A stretch of 64,000 nucleotides of DNA from Lobosporangium transversale. Taxonomy: Eukaryota; Mortierellomycota; Mortierellomycetes; Mortierellales; Mortierellaceae. Under the pieces are notes generated by a model. That model saw nothing but the letters and a program-made list of their open reading frames with translations. It made no database searches and was not told the DNA's origin. The first letter of the stretch is position 1. The number at the start of each line of letters is the position of its first letter. The stretch covers positions 124,001 through 188,000 of the forward strand of contig NW_019028981.1 in NCBI RefSeq assembly GCF_002105155.1, read 5' to 3'. Of this stretch, positions 34,532-48,732 are shown in pieces. The position numbers and the translations under genes are program-made.

Positions 34532-35779
34532 ATGACACACCCACTACCAAGCGAAAACGACGATGGAGCTACAGCAGCAGCAGCAGTAGTAGAAACTGAA
34601 ATTGTACCTGGACCTGCAACTGGAACTGGAACTGGAAGTGGAATTGCTCTTTCAGGGGCACGAGCACGGCAGGCAAACTTGCGCGATCCGTTCGATGACG
34701 AGTCCTCTTTCCTTACTGTCGATCATAGTAACCATAACAATTTAGAGGATGAGCAAGAGTCTTTTATCGATCCTACCGCCGATAGCTATCATGCTCCTAA
34801 GAATCCTTTTGCTGATCCTGAGGGCTACATAATGACGACAACGACAACAACAGCGGTGGCCCGTAAGCATAAGGAATTAGCCACTTATGACGATGATGAT
34901 TCATTCGACTCCCAAACCGATGATAATAATGATAGTGATGGCTCTGGTAGTTATGATAGCGACAGTGAAGACGATAGCGATAATGATAATGGCCATGATC
35001 GGATTACAGGAGGATACCACGGGTCAGCAGATGTAGATGATGGACTGGATGATACTCAACATCTATTATTGAATTCAAACAATACACGTCTCGGAGGCAT
35101 GGGTATGGGCATGCGTGTAGGCGAGACCGGAACGGGTACCATGATTGGGCTTGATCTTGAACCACATGGTGACTGTAATCCTTATGGCAGACGTCATAGT
35201 GGCTCTAAGCTCGATTATGAGGATGAGAATAATGACTACGACACCCTGCCACTTTCCACTATGGATGTCGATAGTTATCGCATGAAGGGTGGCAACAAGA
35301 AGAAAAGTAGCAAAAATAGCTCAAAAAGAAAGCAAAGGGTTAAAAGAGAAAAACAACGCGGAGATCAGAAGGCGAATGTTAATGAAGGGCCCGTTCTTGG
35401 ACTCGGTGCCATTCGCACAGAACAGATGGCAGCCATTGCTAAGAAGCAGTTTCGAGTTCAACTTGCCTGGAACGCTTTCTATGTCTTTGCATGGTAAAAA
35501 GAAAAGGTTCCCTCTCATTTCCAATAGGCGACAGTTATTTCTAAATTCAGGATTATTTACCCAATCCGATCTTTTATTTGTATTTAAATAGGTACTCGTG
35601 CTCAACAGCCTTATCATTCTATAATAAGTGGTTGTTCTCGCCCAATTACCACAACTTTCGATTTCCACTGTTCACGACAAGCTTGCATATGGTGGCCCAA
35701 TTCTCTCTTTCGTCTATTACCCTGACATTACTGCCTGCTCTACGACCAAGAGCAGCTCCTTCTGCTAAGGATTTTGGGT

Positions 35780-35810
<31 letters not shown>

Positions 35811-37308
35811 AACTAAACGTGTATCTCAGCTTTAATCTAATCAATATCAAAACCTCAAACTCCTCATTAATGTTAATATTTTAAATTGTAGAACAAAAAT
35901 CGTACCATGTGCTGTTGCATCTGGATTGGATATTGGGCTTAGCAATAGTAGCTTGAAGACCATCACACTCGCTTTCTATAGTAAGTTGATTGATCGCCTT
36001 ACCCTTGATAGACGATTTTGAGGTACTTGTTCTGATATATGGTTTTTTTTATTGCTTCTTTTTCCTCCTTTCTCTTTCTAATATTAGCCATGTGCAAGTC
36101 CTCATCATTGGCTTTCGTGTTGTTGTTTGCATTTCTGTTCAAGCTGGAGCGACCAACTTGGACGCTTGCGGGTGTTATTACAGTTATTTGTGTTGGGCTG
36201 TTCCTGATGGTCATGTCTGAAGTAGATTTTGTGCTTATTGGGTCAGTATCTAATTTTGATTTTTGTAAAGCGTAGCGTTCATCATTGACTTCATGTATGT
36301 TGCTACTATAGCTCTCTAACAATATTCCTTCCTTCTCCTCTAGGTTTATTCAAGTAATGCTGGCATCTGTTCTAGGTGGGCTTCGCTGGTCGTTAACGCA
36401 GATGCTGCTTGAGAGGAGTGACACTAAATCAGGATCGCTTGCCAATCCAATTTCGACAATCTTTTTCTTATCCCCAATTATGGGCGTCTGCCTTTTCATT
36501 GTGGCAGGGATTTTTGAAGGATATGGGGTCATTTTTGGATCAGTGTTCTTCTCAGCTCCTTTAATTGCGCTCGAGACTATGGGTTTACTCTTGTTGGGAG
36601 GGCTGTTCGCATTCATGATGGTTTTGGCGGAGTTTAACTTGATTGCTCGGACCAGTGTCGTTACATTATCTGTGCTGGGTATCGTCAAGGTGAGTAAAAA
36701 ATAGTCTTTTTTTTTTTTTTTTTTTTTTTTTGACCAGTTCAATGATGACATGTGTTGAAAAAAAATGTTTGACGTTTTTTTTTTTTTTTTTTTTTTTTTT
36801 TTGGCTTTTCCAGGAAGTGATGACAATTTTAATTTCAGCGCTCGTATTCCGTGATCAATTGACGCTCGTCAATATCCTCGGCTTGTTCATCACACTAACT
36901 GGCATTGGATTTTATCATTTCATGAAGATGCGGGAGATGAAGGCCAAAGCTCGGCGGCAGGCTAAAGAAATCTCGGACACAGAGCTTGCAAACGCTGCAA
37001 AGAAGAGAGAACGCAAAATAGCAAAGAAATTGCTCCGTGAGCAGAAAAAACGTGGTGTTGTAAATATTGGCGTTGGCGCTGGCCTACTTAATAAGGACAT
37101 TATGGATTTGGGAAAGGATGATGAAGATGATCTTATTATTCAGAGTCGTCCCTCCAAAGAGTTGCCCTGGAATCATGGCCTAATATCTACTCAGAATCCC
37201 AATAGATCGAGCCAAGATAGGTTGATGCATGATGAGGATGCGTTTATTTTGGATGATGGCGAGAATGATGCTAGGAATGGTGGACATGGTATTGGTAATG
37301 GTAAATAG
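34532..37308 (+). CDS. Drug/metabolite-superfamily transporter (SLC35C2/triose-phosphate-transporter type)
   Basis: Exons 34532-35493, 35592-35777, 35892-35980, 36088-36241, 36344-36689 and 36814-37308 give 743 aa. The first 310 residues are hydrophilic, acidic and low in complexity (Asp/Ser runs, GTGTGTGSG, a basic KKKSSKNSSKRKQR patch). They are followed by about ten membrane segments. Typical motifs are STALSFYNKWLFSP in helix 1, FTTSLHMVAQF, ASGLDIGLSNSSLKTITL, YTMCKSSSLAFVLLF, GGLRWSLTQMLLER and a helix-rich end. The tail is basic then acidic. This family exchanges phosphorylated sugars or nucleotide sugars in the Golgi or secretory pathway; the substrate cannot be read from sequence. 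Intron 2 has an A run and intron 5 two T runs. The gene ends 80 bp from the convergent USP gene. Confidence 0.9.
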
Positions 37309-37387
37309 TGGATAACAATATTATTATAGTAGTAATAATGAAAGGATATTTTCCCTTCTCCTTTTTATGATGAGTATCCGTAAATGT

Positions 37388-40300
37388 TTAAAGATGGATG
37401 GTCTGGAGCTCATAGAACAGAATATAGCCATTCTGAGCCCAGTCAGCCTCCATTTCCATGTTTTCATCCGAGTCCCTGAGAATCAGCTTCACGCGATTTC
37501 CTGATGGATCTAGATCATCATGTCGAAGCCAATTCGGCTCCTGAAACGATAGTGGGTGGGCAGCGCTACCATATCCAGACCCACCAGTAGCATCTGAGGC
37601 GACTGTACTGTCTTTACCAACCTGATCTGCCACATAGCTACGATAGTGTCCCGAATCCAGACGTGATCCGATATGACACACCACAGACTTGAGTTCCAAC
37701 ATGTACTTGACTTTGGGCTGCCTGCAGTCCATATAGTCTCCTCCAAATGGCTCTTCTGGTGGCGGGCGGGGTGACCATCCTTTCTTCTCATCTCCCAATG
37801 TGGTGCTATTGAAAGATGAATAAGCCTTTGATGATGAAGCAGGGGAGTATTGAGGTGGTGGCGTGATAGGTGTGTTTGGGGAATCTACAGCCTGAAGAAG
37901 TGATATAGAGTATTTACGAACAGGCGGGAGATGAGTATTGATGCTTATGGAGGCGATATCATGACCTGAGGAAGTTGTCCCTACAGATGGCGATTTTGGA
38001 ATTTGATCGCAGTAAGCAGGCTCGACTCGGAGTGTTGGCGATGATGGCGGCGACGATGACGATGACAAGGATGAGACATGAGGCGCTGTCGGTTCTTCCA
38101 GTACTATTGAGTTACTTCCGGTTGCATTTTTAGGTTCGTTATCGTTAACAATATTGTTGCCTCTTGCGTCTGTGTTTGAGCCTGCATCACGCTCGTTATC
38201 CGCACAGGTATCTTGTGGAGGAGGCGAACTAGACGTTGCAGATGGTCCGAATGTCTGACGATTCACAAACCTTGAAAAATCAATTCGTCTGGGGATATCG
38301 ATGGGTGTACCAATCCTACGTGCCCGCATATCATGTCCAAACGAATATCGCTTCAGAATTAGCGGTAGAATCACTACGTCTGCAGGGTATTGCGATTGAC
38401 TGGCGTGAATGATACCTCCTTGCTCGTTAGATGATGAGTAAAATGGTAATAGCTTCAGAACCTGCCAAGCTGATACAGGGACCTCTACCTCTGGCGAAAG
38501 CGGTACTCCTGTCCCTGAGGAGACAAGTCGTCGGATTCCCGTAAGCGTATTATCGTAAAAGTGCTGTGCCAATAGGCTCTCAAGGGATAAAATCTCATAT
38601 ACTGATGAAGCTGCACTACTGATCTCATCCTCATTATTATCGTTGGATGATTTAGATGACAATAGCTTTGACATTGCTGATTCTAGTCTGCGTGTGATAG
38701 GTTGTGACGTATGTGAATTCAACTCTGGTACTGGTATTGATATCTGCAGCATTCGTTCCGTAATCACTTTGTCATCATCAGCAGAAGTCTTGGCGCCATG
38801 TAGCAGTCTCTGTTCCAAGGGTAAATAAGGAAGGTGAAGTTTTTCTGTCAAGAACATGAACAGCTCGCTGGCATCTTCTTGTCGACTACTCCCAGGTGGG
38901 TCGTACGGCCCTGGACAATTCCATCCACAACTGTAGAGATGTTGACGCAACTCCTTGACTACATGGGCCTGGACCAGTCTTCCAGAGCGTAGCTGATTGA
39001 CAAACATACGAAGCCAGGTCTGTAATAGATGCGAGTGAAGTAAAGTCTCTTGTTTATCTCCCTCACGTCGGGGTTCTGGAATAGTATCGGCACTCTCAGT
39101 GCCACTACCACTTGTTTCACTATCACTATCGGTGTCGGAATCAAGGCTAACATTCAAAAGACCTTCAAAGGCGGAGAGACGAGCGAACATAGCAAATAGT
39201 AGGGAGTCTATAGATCATAGAATACGAGATTGTTAAATATCTGTCAACATCGCTAAACCACTAACACAGGGTCAGACGCTCGCTTTTTTTTAGTTAATTT
39301 TCGATCATCAATGTGGTCATTTAATGATCACATAGTAAAGAAACTCTATTTCTCCTTATGCGAATGTTAATTGTGTTTGCACGATCCTTACCGATATAAC
39401 AGCTGGTCATTTGATCATTTACAGCTCCACTGAGTGTTTTCTCCTGTTGTACAGGGACAAGGGTTCCCTGAACAGCCTGGACAAGGTCCTGGCAGTATTG
39501 CAGTGTCTGATCAATGTCCCATTGGTACGAACTTAGCAAATATGCAGCTGTGTCCTCATCTGCACGATGGCCCGCATGTTCAAAATATGATACAACCTGA
39601 AGTAGCAGCACTTGCTTTTCAGGGCTGAGGGATTCAGGTGTTTGACGATCTCTTGGCATCCGTGATAACGAAATATCATCAGCAGCACTGTTGTTTTGTG
39701 TGAAGTGTGTAGAGGCTGATAGGATAGAAGACGATGGGAGTGAAGCCGAACGATACTGGTAACCTACACCAGAATAGCCATCGAGCGAAGACCGAGGAGG
39801 CGCAAGGTTATTGTTATTAACACTGTTGTTGGAGAAACTAGAGTTGTGGATGTTATGGGCGCCTTGCTGTAGGTGTTGAAAAGAGCCGCCGCTTCCGTTG
39901 CTGCTTCCTTGCATGGTCGAATGTTTATGTTTGTGAATATGAAGGTAGGATTTGATGTTTTTGAGCATCTTGATGGGCGACCTGGACCGTTTTAGGGACA
40001 GCTTGGGAACATCTGGCTCACCTAGTGAAGTGATAGCCTTGACTTTATTCTTATCCTTGTCCTTACTCTTGCTCTTACTCTTGCTCTTGTCCTTGCTACG
40101 CCTGATACGGATCGAGGGGTTCCTATGAAAAAGATTGCTCACGGGTATATTATTTCCAGGGCCGTCTCCTGCCGCAACGGTTATTGTTACTGATGATAAT
40201 GAAGTCGTAGGAGTTTTGACGGCGAAATCAAGTGCTGCAGTTGAAGAAATGGTACTAGAAGGTGGAGTAGTAGCAGTGGCGGTGACATGAGTCGTTGCAG

Positions 40301-40460
40301 TAGTAGCAGTAGGATGAGAAGCGGCCGTTGGAGTCAGCATTCCTGCAGGAACTGTAATTATGCGTGCATCATTGACGTTGTCGTCGCTGTTGATACTGCT
40401 TGGTTTTTGTTTAGATGGTCTGGCTAGCAGTGCAGGGACCGGTGGTGAGTTGTCGCTCAT
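37388..40460 (-). CDS. Ubiquitin-specific protease, CYLD-like, with UBA-like domain
   Basis: Exons (minus) 40460-39392 and 39207-37388 give 962 aa. The splice site falls in the active-site motif: TSCYI joins DSLLFAMFARLS, giving the Cys box (SCYIDSLLF) in the form seen in CYLD-type proteases, where a Tyr follows the catalytic Cys. The His box is HIGSRLDSGHYRSYV near the C-terminus. Before the Cys box lies a UBA-like helical region (SYFEHAGHRADEDTAAYLL, DIDQTLQYCQDL), and the first 250 residues are disordered with a KSKSKSKDKDK stretch. A Ser/Pro-rich insert splits the catalytic domain. It would cleave ubiquitin, perhaps Lys63-type chains as CYLD does (inference). The 5' leader holds a 100-bp AG/CT microsatellite. 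Confidence 0.87.
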
Positions 40461-40557
40461 GGTAAGAAAACTACGGCAACTGAGGTAAGAAAAATGAGAG
40501 GGGGAAAGAGAGGAGAAGAGTAGGTGAGTGCGTATACGTAAAGAAATGGAAGAGCAC

Positions 40558-41423
<866 letters not shown>

Positions 41424-43056
41424 TTATGACGACATTTTACGTGTAAGATGGATAGAAGTTTCTTGAGCAAGAGAGGTAGGTGAGGCTGGTCTGTTTGAGG
41501 GGATCATCATACTGGCCTCTCTAGCCTTCGGGAAAGCATTATCGAGAATACCAAGTAAGTGCTGCGAAAGCGCTGCTGGTTTAATCAAAACTTCCTCGCA
41601 TAGTCGATTAGAAGCCGGCTTCATCTCGATACCGTCCTGCCCTTCAAGTTGACGCCACAATTGGAAAACAGTTCCTGCGATATAAAGCTAATAGGCATTG
41701 AACGACATTGAGCATCGATGTAGAGAATAACAAAAAAAAATACAGTTAGCTATCACATAAGATGAATATTCTACAACAACAATAACAACAACAACAGCAA
41801 CAAAAAAATGCCTAAAAAGTTCGTTTTTTCCTCACCTTAGGGTGTTGAACGGGTGAAATCTTGATCTGCTTTCTAACTTCTGCAACCGCTTTCAGCGTGG
41901 GTCTCCAATCTTCTTCCGTACCCGTCAAAAAGACTTTGGATAATCCCATATGCGCTGCTGCCTCCACCGCGCCCAGCATCATGGTTTTGACATCCATCAT
42001 ACTGCCATAGCTGAGACGACTCACAATGTCGTCCTCATAGACATAACATCGAATGTGGTCACGATACCGATCTGCCAGATCTTTAGAAACGCTACAAGCG
42101 GGAGCAAATGAATGACACTGAATCCGAAAATGCCCATTCATTAGCGACTGGAACTCGTGCTGATGATCAAGAAGCATCATGGTTAAAATCGAAGCTGTTC
42201 CTCCACCGAGACTGTGACCCACAATGTTGAGCGCTGAGACCTTGTGCTTCGAGATATATGCTACAAGTTGCGGAACCAAATTTTTCATAAACCAATCTGC
42301 TGACGTTTTCATGCCGCCGTGTATCAGTCCTCCTTTCCATTGCTGATATTCACAAGCAAGGTCCGTCAAGGTATCAAACGCGCTCTAGATAAGGAAAAAA
42401 AATTGGTTTTGTGTTTTTAAGCAGATTTAAAAGCTCATAAATCACCATTTACAACTTGCCACGTCCCAATCATTGTCTTAAAACCATACCATCGTGCCAC
42501 GGATAGCAAGGACAATCGAGTTGGTGGCTCGATCGAGCGCTACGTAGTAGCTCGGATGAAATACTTTGGATGCACGGAATTCGAACGCTAATAAGTCCTC
42601 TTTGGGTATGCGAAGAAAATCGATCGCACACTCATGGTCGGATCGCCATCGGACAAAGTCCTTAATAATGCCATTTCCCTTGCCCACAAAATTAATACCT
42701 GCCCATCCCTGGAGATTTCAGGCAAAAAGATAAAATCAGTTGATATGACCTGGTGCACTTGAAGGAAAAAAAAAAAAAGTGAAGTTGGAGATAGATCTGA
42801 GATATTAACATACGTAACAGGCCATAGAGAAGCGCCAAAAATATCCAGCATGCTCCACTTGCTCAAGTGTGGCCAGCCCTGTGTCCATTCTCTCACTCGT
42901 AATATCACGATAAAACCTCTCCAGAACTACAACTGCTGTCAAAATCTGTGCATTCGTCAGCTCAAGCCCTTGACCCTAGCGAAACAACAGTTAGCAGAGT
43001 AAAGGTTAGCTGATATAAGCCCTCAAGTAGATGACGTCCATACGGGCGCATGGTTG

Positions 43057-43088
<32 letters not shown>

Positions 43089-44584
43089 CTATAACTTACA
43101 TAGGCAGATGCCAGACGCATAACTGCTTTGACAACTTTCTTTGTCTCCGCTGCAATTGTCCATGCCCCAACCATATCTAAAAGAGGGTATTGCACCACAC
43201 TGTCATCATCGTCCTCGGTGACTGTCGCAAACCGAAGTTCTGATTGTTGTTTTGCGCTGCTCTCTTTGGTCATTGGATCCTCATACTTTTCAAACCGAGT
43301 ATCTGATGCCTCATCCATCATGGCCTCTGATAGCTGGGCCAAGAAATCAGAATCATCTTCTAGTTGCCTGGAGATGCTAGGAGCTGGTACTATAGGGTCT
43401 GCATGCGCCATATCATCTGCTGATTGGGGTAACCGTTGGTATCGGTAGTTTATCCGAAGTTGAATCGCGCCGATATTGGACGAAAGGGTTTTCTTTCCTG
43501 CAAGATTGGACATTGTGCTGACAGATTTTGTCCTATCCCAAATCTCGTAAAAACTTTACAGGGACACCAAATTTTTATTGGCTTTGACATCATTGTAAAG
43601 TTGTACAAAAAAATTGATCCGCGTCTGTGCAACCTTTACCTTGTGAATGATTCTGGGAGACCTTCCAGGTGTGAAAGCTTGATCTCGGCTCGACCCACAT
43701 GTCTATCACGCAAAAGGATGTTTCTATCATACAGATCAAGCTTAAAGAAATAAGCAAGTAGTCATAAGATTACGCGTGAGTAAGATAAATCACATCTCTA
43801 CTAAAAAGAGGCCATGATTTCACATGCTACAACTCCTTACTTACTTGAAGACTGTCAAAAAGCTGTGTATGAAATGTTACACGGAACTCAAAGCCTTCAT
43901 TCCAATCGCCGCGTTCGCGTTCAGACGTTGACGTTTGATATGTTTGATCTGAGTTGAGAAAAAGAAAAGTGAGCATCGGGTAGATTTTTTTACATTCCAA
44001 GGTTCAAACATGGGTTCGTCTCTTACCACCAAGAGATAAAATGACGTATGGTCGTTGCAAGACTTGATTCAGTTCAATATGTTTGACAATGATCTTCTCA
44101 AAATAAAATAAAAACCATTTGTGTCAAACATCAAGTCTCAGGTTGAGAGTATCATGTGCCCATTGGAACCAAAAAATAACATGATCCTAACCTGAAGTCG
44201 TCTATCGGGTAATGGTCTCCAGAGTCGTTGTTTGATCTCTTGTGATACTCTAGACAGCAATTGGGCCGCTGCACTGTTGTTTGTACTTGTCGAATCGGAG
44301 TTTTCTATAGCGATTGTGCTTTCGGAAGGAGTTGATATCGATGTTGAGATTGAAGTCGTTGTGAGTAGACTGGAACTAGAAGCCGAGTTGGATAAAGTGG
44401 GGCCAATTGAGCTTTCTGCATGCGTTGCCATAGTTATGGCGGTAGAGGGCGTTGTCATACTCTGTCTCCGGAGAGGCTGCTGAGTGATAAGTTCTGGCAA
44501 AGAAGCTGAGCTGTTGATGGAGGTGTTGCTTTTATTGGTGAAGGGATGTGGACGTGTGAAGGGTAAAGTAAACCCATTAGACAT
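41424..44584 (-). CDS. C2-domain class 3 lipase (diacylglycerol-lipase-like)
   Basis: Nine exons (minus): 44584-44192, 44096-44027, 43948-43845, 43740-43640, 43517-43100, 42975-42814, 42708-42490, 42384-41836 and 41687-41424, giving 759 aa with every phase closing. After a Ser/Thr-rich N-terminus, exons 2-4 encode a C2 domain (IELNQVLQRPYVILSLG, WNEGFEFRV, LDLYDRNILLRDRHVG), expected to bind membranes. The alpha/beta-hydrolase part has SYYVALDRATNSIVLAIRGT with the class 3 pattern, the nucleophile elbow VGHSLGGGTA and a later CYVYEDDIVSRLS. Animal sn-1 diacylglycerol lipases share the lipase fold and a similar active site. Hydrolysis of acylglycerols at membranes is inferred. A 29-nt poly(T) lies in the intron before 43100. 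Confidence 0.9.
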
Positions 44585-44859
44585 AGTGATGAAATGAGGA
44601 CAAATGTGTAGACACAGAGATGAAAGGATGTGAACGATGAGTTTTTTTTTTCCAGAAGAGCTTAATTGTAGGAAAAGAAAAGACAAGCGGTTGGAGAGAG
44701 GTGTTCACTCTTTTCTATTTTTTTACCCCCATCATGAGGTCATGGAAAACCCCATTCATTAAACAATTGCACTCATACACACTTTGCCCAAAGTGTTATT
44801 CACAAGCACGTGCATTAGGATTAACACCGATTTATTTAAGAATTAAGTAATTTTGGGAT

Positions 44860-47800
44860 TTATGCATTTTGAGCCAAAGCCTGCAGGCCCTGCAGGACTG
44901 TCGATACTCCAGGCACAAACCACCGGGCTTCAGAACTCTTGGATCCGACCGTACAGGTCACCACTCGCTGCTCGCCATCCAATGCTTGACTATTGCAGTA
45001 CTCAAACATGTCCTCGTCCGAGCGATCGTCACCCACACAGAATATGAAGTCAATAGCATCCGTACCGTATTGTTGGCGAAGACCTTCCACAATAGTCTTG
45101 GTTGCCTGTGCTTTACTGACGTCGCGTGGCATCACTTCTAAGCATTTACGGCCCACGACTGCATGAATGGGATAAATTGATCCAATAGCCTCTTCTATAT
45201 GATTCTGGCATTCACGCGCTTGCCATAATCCATAGCTGGGGTTGTCTGCTTGGCGATAGTGCTATTGAGAGATATTCAGAAAACTTTTTAAAAAGCTGTT
45301 TTTTTAGCGATCAAAATTGCAAAAGCAAATTTGTATAACATACCCAAACAATTGGGATTGTCTTTTCTTCAATTTCAGATCCTGGAGTTCGTTCCCTGTA
45401 ATATTCAAACATCTGAAAACAGAAGCCAAACAAATCCAATTAATATATACTCTTCATCAATACGATTCCACCAAATATCTCATAATTGACTCTGATTTAC
45501 CTCCATGACCTTTTTGCGCCATTGTGTGTCGCCCTCTTGAACTTGAGTCTCCCATGTCTTCTTGCCTGCTGGCTTTAAGAAACAGCCGCCTTCAGCGCTA
45601 TAGACAAAGGGCAGATCAGTATCAAGTGGATTTTAGAAACTTTGACAATTTTTTAAGCTGATTTTTTTACGTCTTTTAAAAGTGTATCTTACCAGAGGCC
45701 AATATTGTCAATAGCCCCAAAAGCTTCATCCAAGCTTTCTTGGACTCTGCCACTCATAATATAAACAATATTCTTAGGATCGTTGGTGAGCTGTTGGATG
45801 ATTTTGAACATATCTTCGTGTGACGTCTTCCCCTTGGCCCTCACAGACGAGGCGCGTTCATATGGTAGGAGCGTTCCATCGTAATCAAGTAGTAACCTAG
45901 AAATATATTTAAAAACGCAATCTTCAGTCAGATCCCAAGATCGAGCTGACCAAGGAAAATAAGCAAAAAGGCAAAAGCCTGTAATATAAAAAAGGAAAAT
46001 ATAACCTACAGCCGTCGTTTAGCTGCTCGGAACTCTGGAAGAACGACATCCATACTCAATAATGGAATATGGATTGAGTACCGCCGTTGCACGTCTCCAT
46101 GCACCTTGACCAGCTCGGATACAAAGTCGCTAGCCCAGAACTGGGCAGTGTTAGTGCAAACGTGTTTACTCAGCTCATTCCAGCGGATAACTTTCTCCTC
46201 TTCCTTCATGGTCAAGCCCTCATAAATTGCCTCTGCGACTTCAGTATAGTTCCATGGGTTTACTCTTAAGCAAGCACCTAAACTTCCATAAGTTCCTGCA
46301 AACTAGGATAGTAAAGCACAAATATGTATACACATTAGTATATCGGCAAGTCAGCGCGGGTCATGGCTTTTTATACATATATGCTACACACATTACCTCA
46401 CTAAGTACAAGAGGATTCTTTTGTTCCTCCTGGCAGACAACATACTCATGCGAAGTCAGATTCATTCCATCTCGAAGTGAAGTAATCAAGCACAGATCTG
46501 CAGCCGTCAATAGCCCAAGATACTGACTAAACGTAATGTCTTGACGCAAGAAGACAATAGGTTGATATGATAGGCTGCTGAACTTGGAGTTAATTCTAGT
46601 CACGACATCTGAGACTTGACCTTGAACCTCGTTTTGTTCAGATGTAGAAAGTGCGACTTGAATCAAGACAATCTAATAGGTCCCAAATGTACATTAGATA
46701 AAACTATCATCACCTGTAAGACGAGCAATAGGAGGACGGCGCCTGACATTACCTTTCCTAGCCATTCCGGATGGAGGTTCAGGAACCGTTCAAATGCAAG
46801 CATCTTCTGGCGAACGCCCTTAATGTAATCGAGTTTATCACGAGCCACAATGAGCTTCATACCCTGGTACTTCTCCTTGAGCTCCTTGACCCACTGTGCG
46901 ACTTCCGGGTCTTGACGCTTAATTCTGAGGCTCTTAGTGTCAATACCAATGGGGAAAATACCGACATTAACTGCTGTGCTTTCCAGTTGGATCCCTTTTG
47001 GAGTTGACTCTACAGATAAGAGACGAGAGCATGTCTGAACAAAGTGACGAGCAAATGAATAGGTCTGGAATCCGACCAGATCGGCGCCTAGTAAACCTTG
47101 CAAGACCTCCTTGCGTACTGCATACAATAATATAAAGTGTAAACATGGGTTTGTAAGTTTGTAGTCGATATCTCTAAGACATTTTGTAGATAAAGACATT
47201 ACGATAGCTTGCTTTTACATACCATGCAAACATCTGAAGATTTCTGAGCTTGGAAAAGGAACATGTAAAAAGAAACCGATGGATGCATCTGGCAAACGCT
47301 CGCGGATCATGTTGGGGACAAGCATCAGATGGTAATCATTGACCCAGACTGAAAAAGAAGGCAGATCATCATGGTTAGATAAATAAAGGTAAAAGGTTTA
47401 TCCCATAAATAATGACAGAAAACAACAAGCAAACGTACTCGTGTCACCCTGTCGGTAATTTTCGACTATTGTGTCAGCAAATGCCCTATTGACAGCGACG
47501 TAGTGCTTCCAGGAGCCATCTTCATAGCTCTTGCTTCGAAGGTTATCAGGCAAAACATAGTGGAAGATTGGCCACAGAATCTATTATTCAATGGATAGCA
47601 AGATTGAAGAATCAGTACAGACATGCATCTCCAGGATTGCATTTGGCGGAGAAGAAATTTACAGTGACGCGACAGTGTCATCATGGGGAATGTGAAACAT
47701 CTAGAAAATTGAGACAAGGATCTCTCGCGCATTCGCCCGTCACCTTTGAAAGGGGTGCAGACAAATTCATCTCCTCTACTGTCTCTATTCCATATTCCGT

Positions 47801-48732
47801 TACCGCACATCATCAAGGCCATGTCATACCTGTTTGCAGAATTGATGGTAATGGCCGTCAAAATCTGAGTCATGAACAAAAACAGGGACCGAGCTATGGT
47901 TAAGCGCCAGCTCCGCCTTGATATCCTCTCGGGTGCGATCATTCAGCGTATCAGTAGCCATGCCGAGCGTGCCAATCCAGATCCTCTTTGAGAGCTGTCC
48001 TTGAATCGAATTCACCGCGTTATGGAGGCCAATATTACCGCTATAAGCCTTCTCAACAGTCCATGCAGCTTCTGCAAAGACCTTAGCCGAGTCAATAGAT
48101 GGGCGCCGGTGAGGTTGACTCTTGTGAATACTAATCGAAGGATGGTCTCCAGCCTTGCTTCGAGGCTGATTCAAGGTCGGGCGAGGAGCAGCAGCAGGGA
48201 AGACGCTGACTAGCTTCTCTTTCTCTTTGGTTTCTGCAGGCGGCGCCAAGATGGATGGCGGGGGTACAGACAATTGACCGTGATAAGAGCTTCTTTGAGG
48301 AAGCCCTGGTCTCTCATGGTCCTTCAGTCGTTCAGCCTTGTTGGCGATTGGCCTAGGTATAGTGGTAACAGCCTCGCCTGTCGATGACGTTGTCCTAAAG
48401 TATCTGGGCGGATTGGATGGAGTGGAAGGCGGCAAAATGCCCTTTGGAGCCATGCTCATGTCGTTAGGTGCGCCTCTACTTGTTGGAGCAGATCGCTGAG
48501 TCTCATCAGACATGGCTCCGTTCGAAGTGTCAACAGCCGCCAACGGGGGAATTAAGGTTGCAGGCCTTTGTGTAGTCGAGGAAACACCAGGGCCATCATT
48601 AGAAGATTTGCTGTTGGTCCGAAAGCGTCCATCCTTGTCACGAGTGGGGACTTGAAAGGATATAGTTTCAGGGAGGAAAAAGGTGGCCACCAGCAACCTC
48701 CCGGTTGTCAAAACAGTGCTATCTGCAACCAT
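44860..48732 (-). CDS. TPS2: Trehalose-6-phosphate phosphatase with GT20 synthase-like domain
   Basis: Ten exons (minus): 48732-47830, 47580-47439, 47348-47223, 47117-46753, 46672-46397, 46302-46010, 45896-45693, 45597-45501, 45412-45344 and 45261-44860, giving 958 aa. The first 190 residues are Pro/Ser-rich and probably regulatory. The GT20 region shows [41 protein letters not shown] and [13 protein letters not shown]. The C-terminal HAD phosphatase domain begins [13 protein letters not shown] (nucleophile Asp) and contains IMSGR and [11 protein letters not shown]. This layout is that of TPS2, which dephosphorylates trehalose-6-phosphate in the trehalose synthase complex. Whether the GT20 half is still active cannot be told here. 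Trehalose supports stress resistance and spore germination in fungi. Confidence 0.95.
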
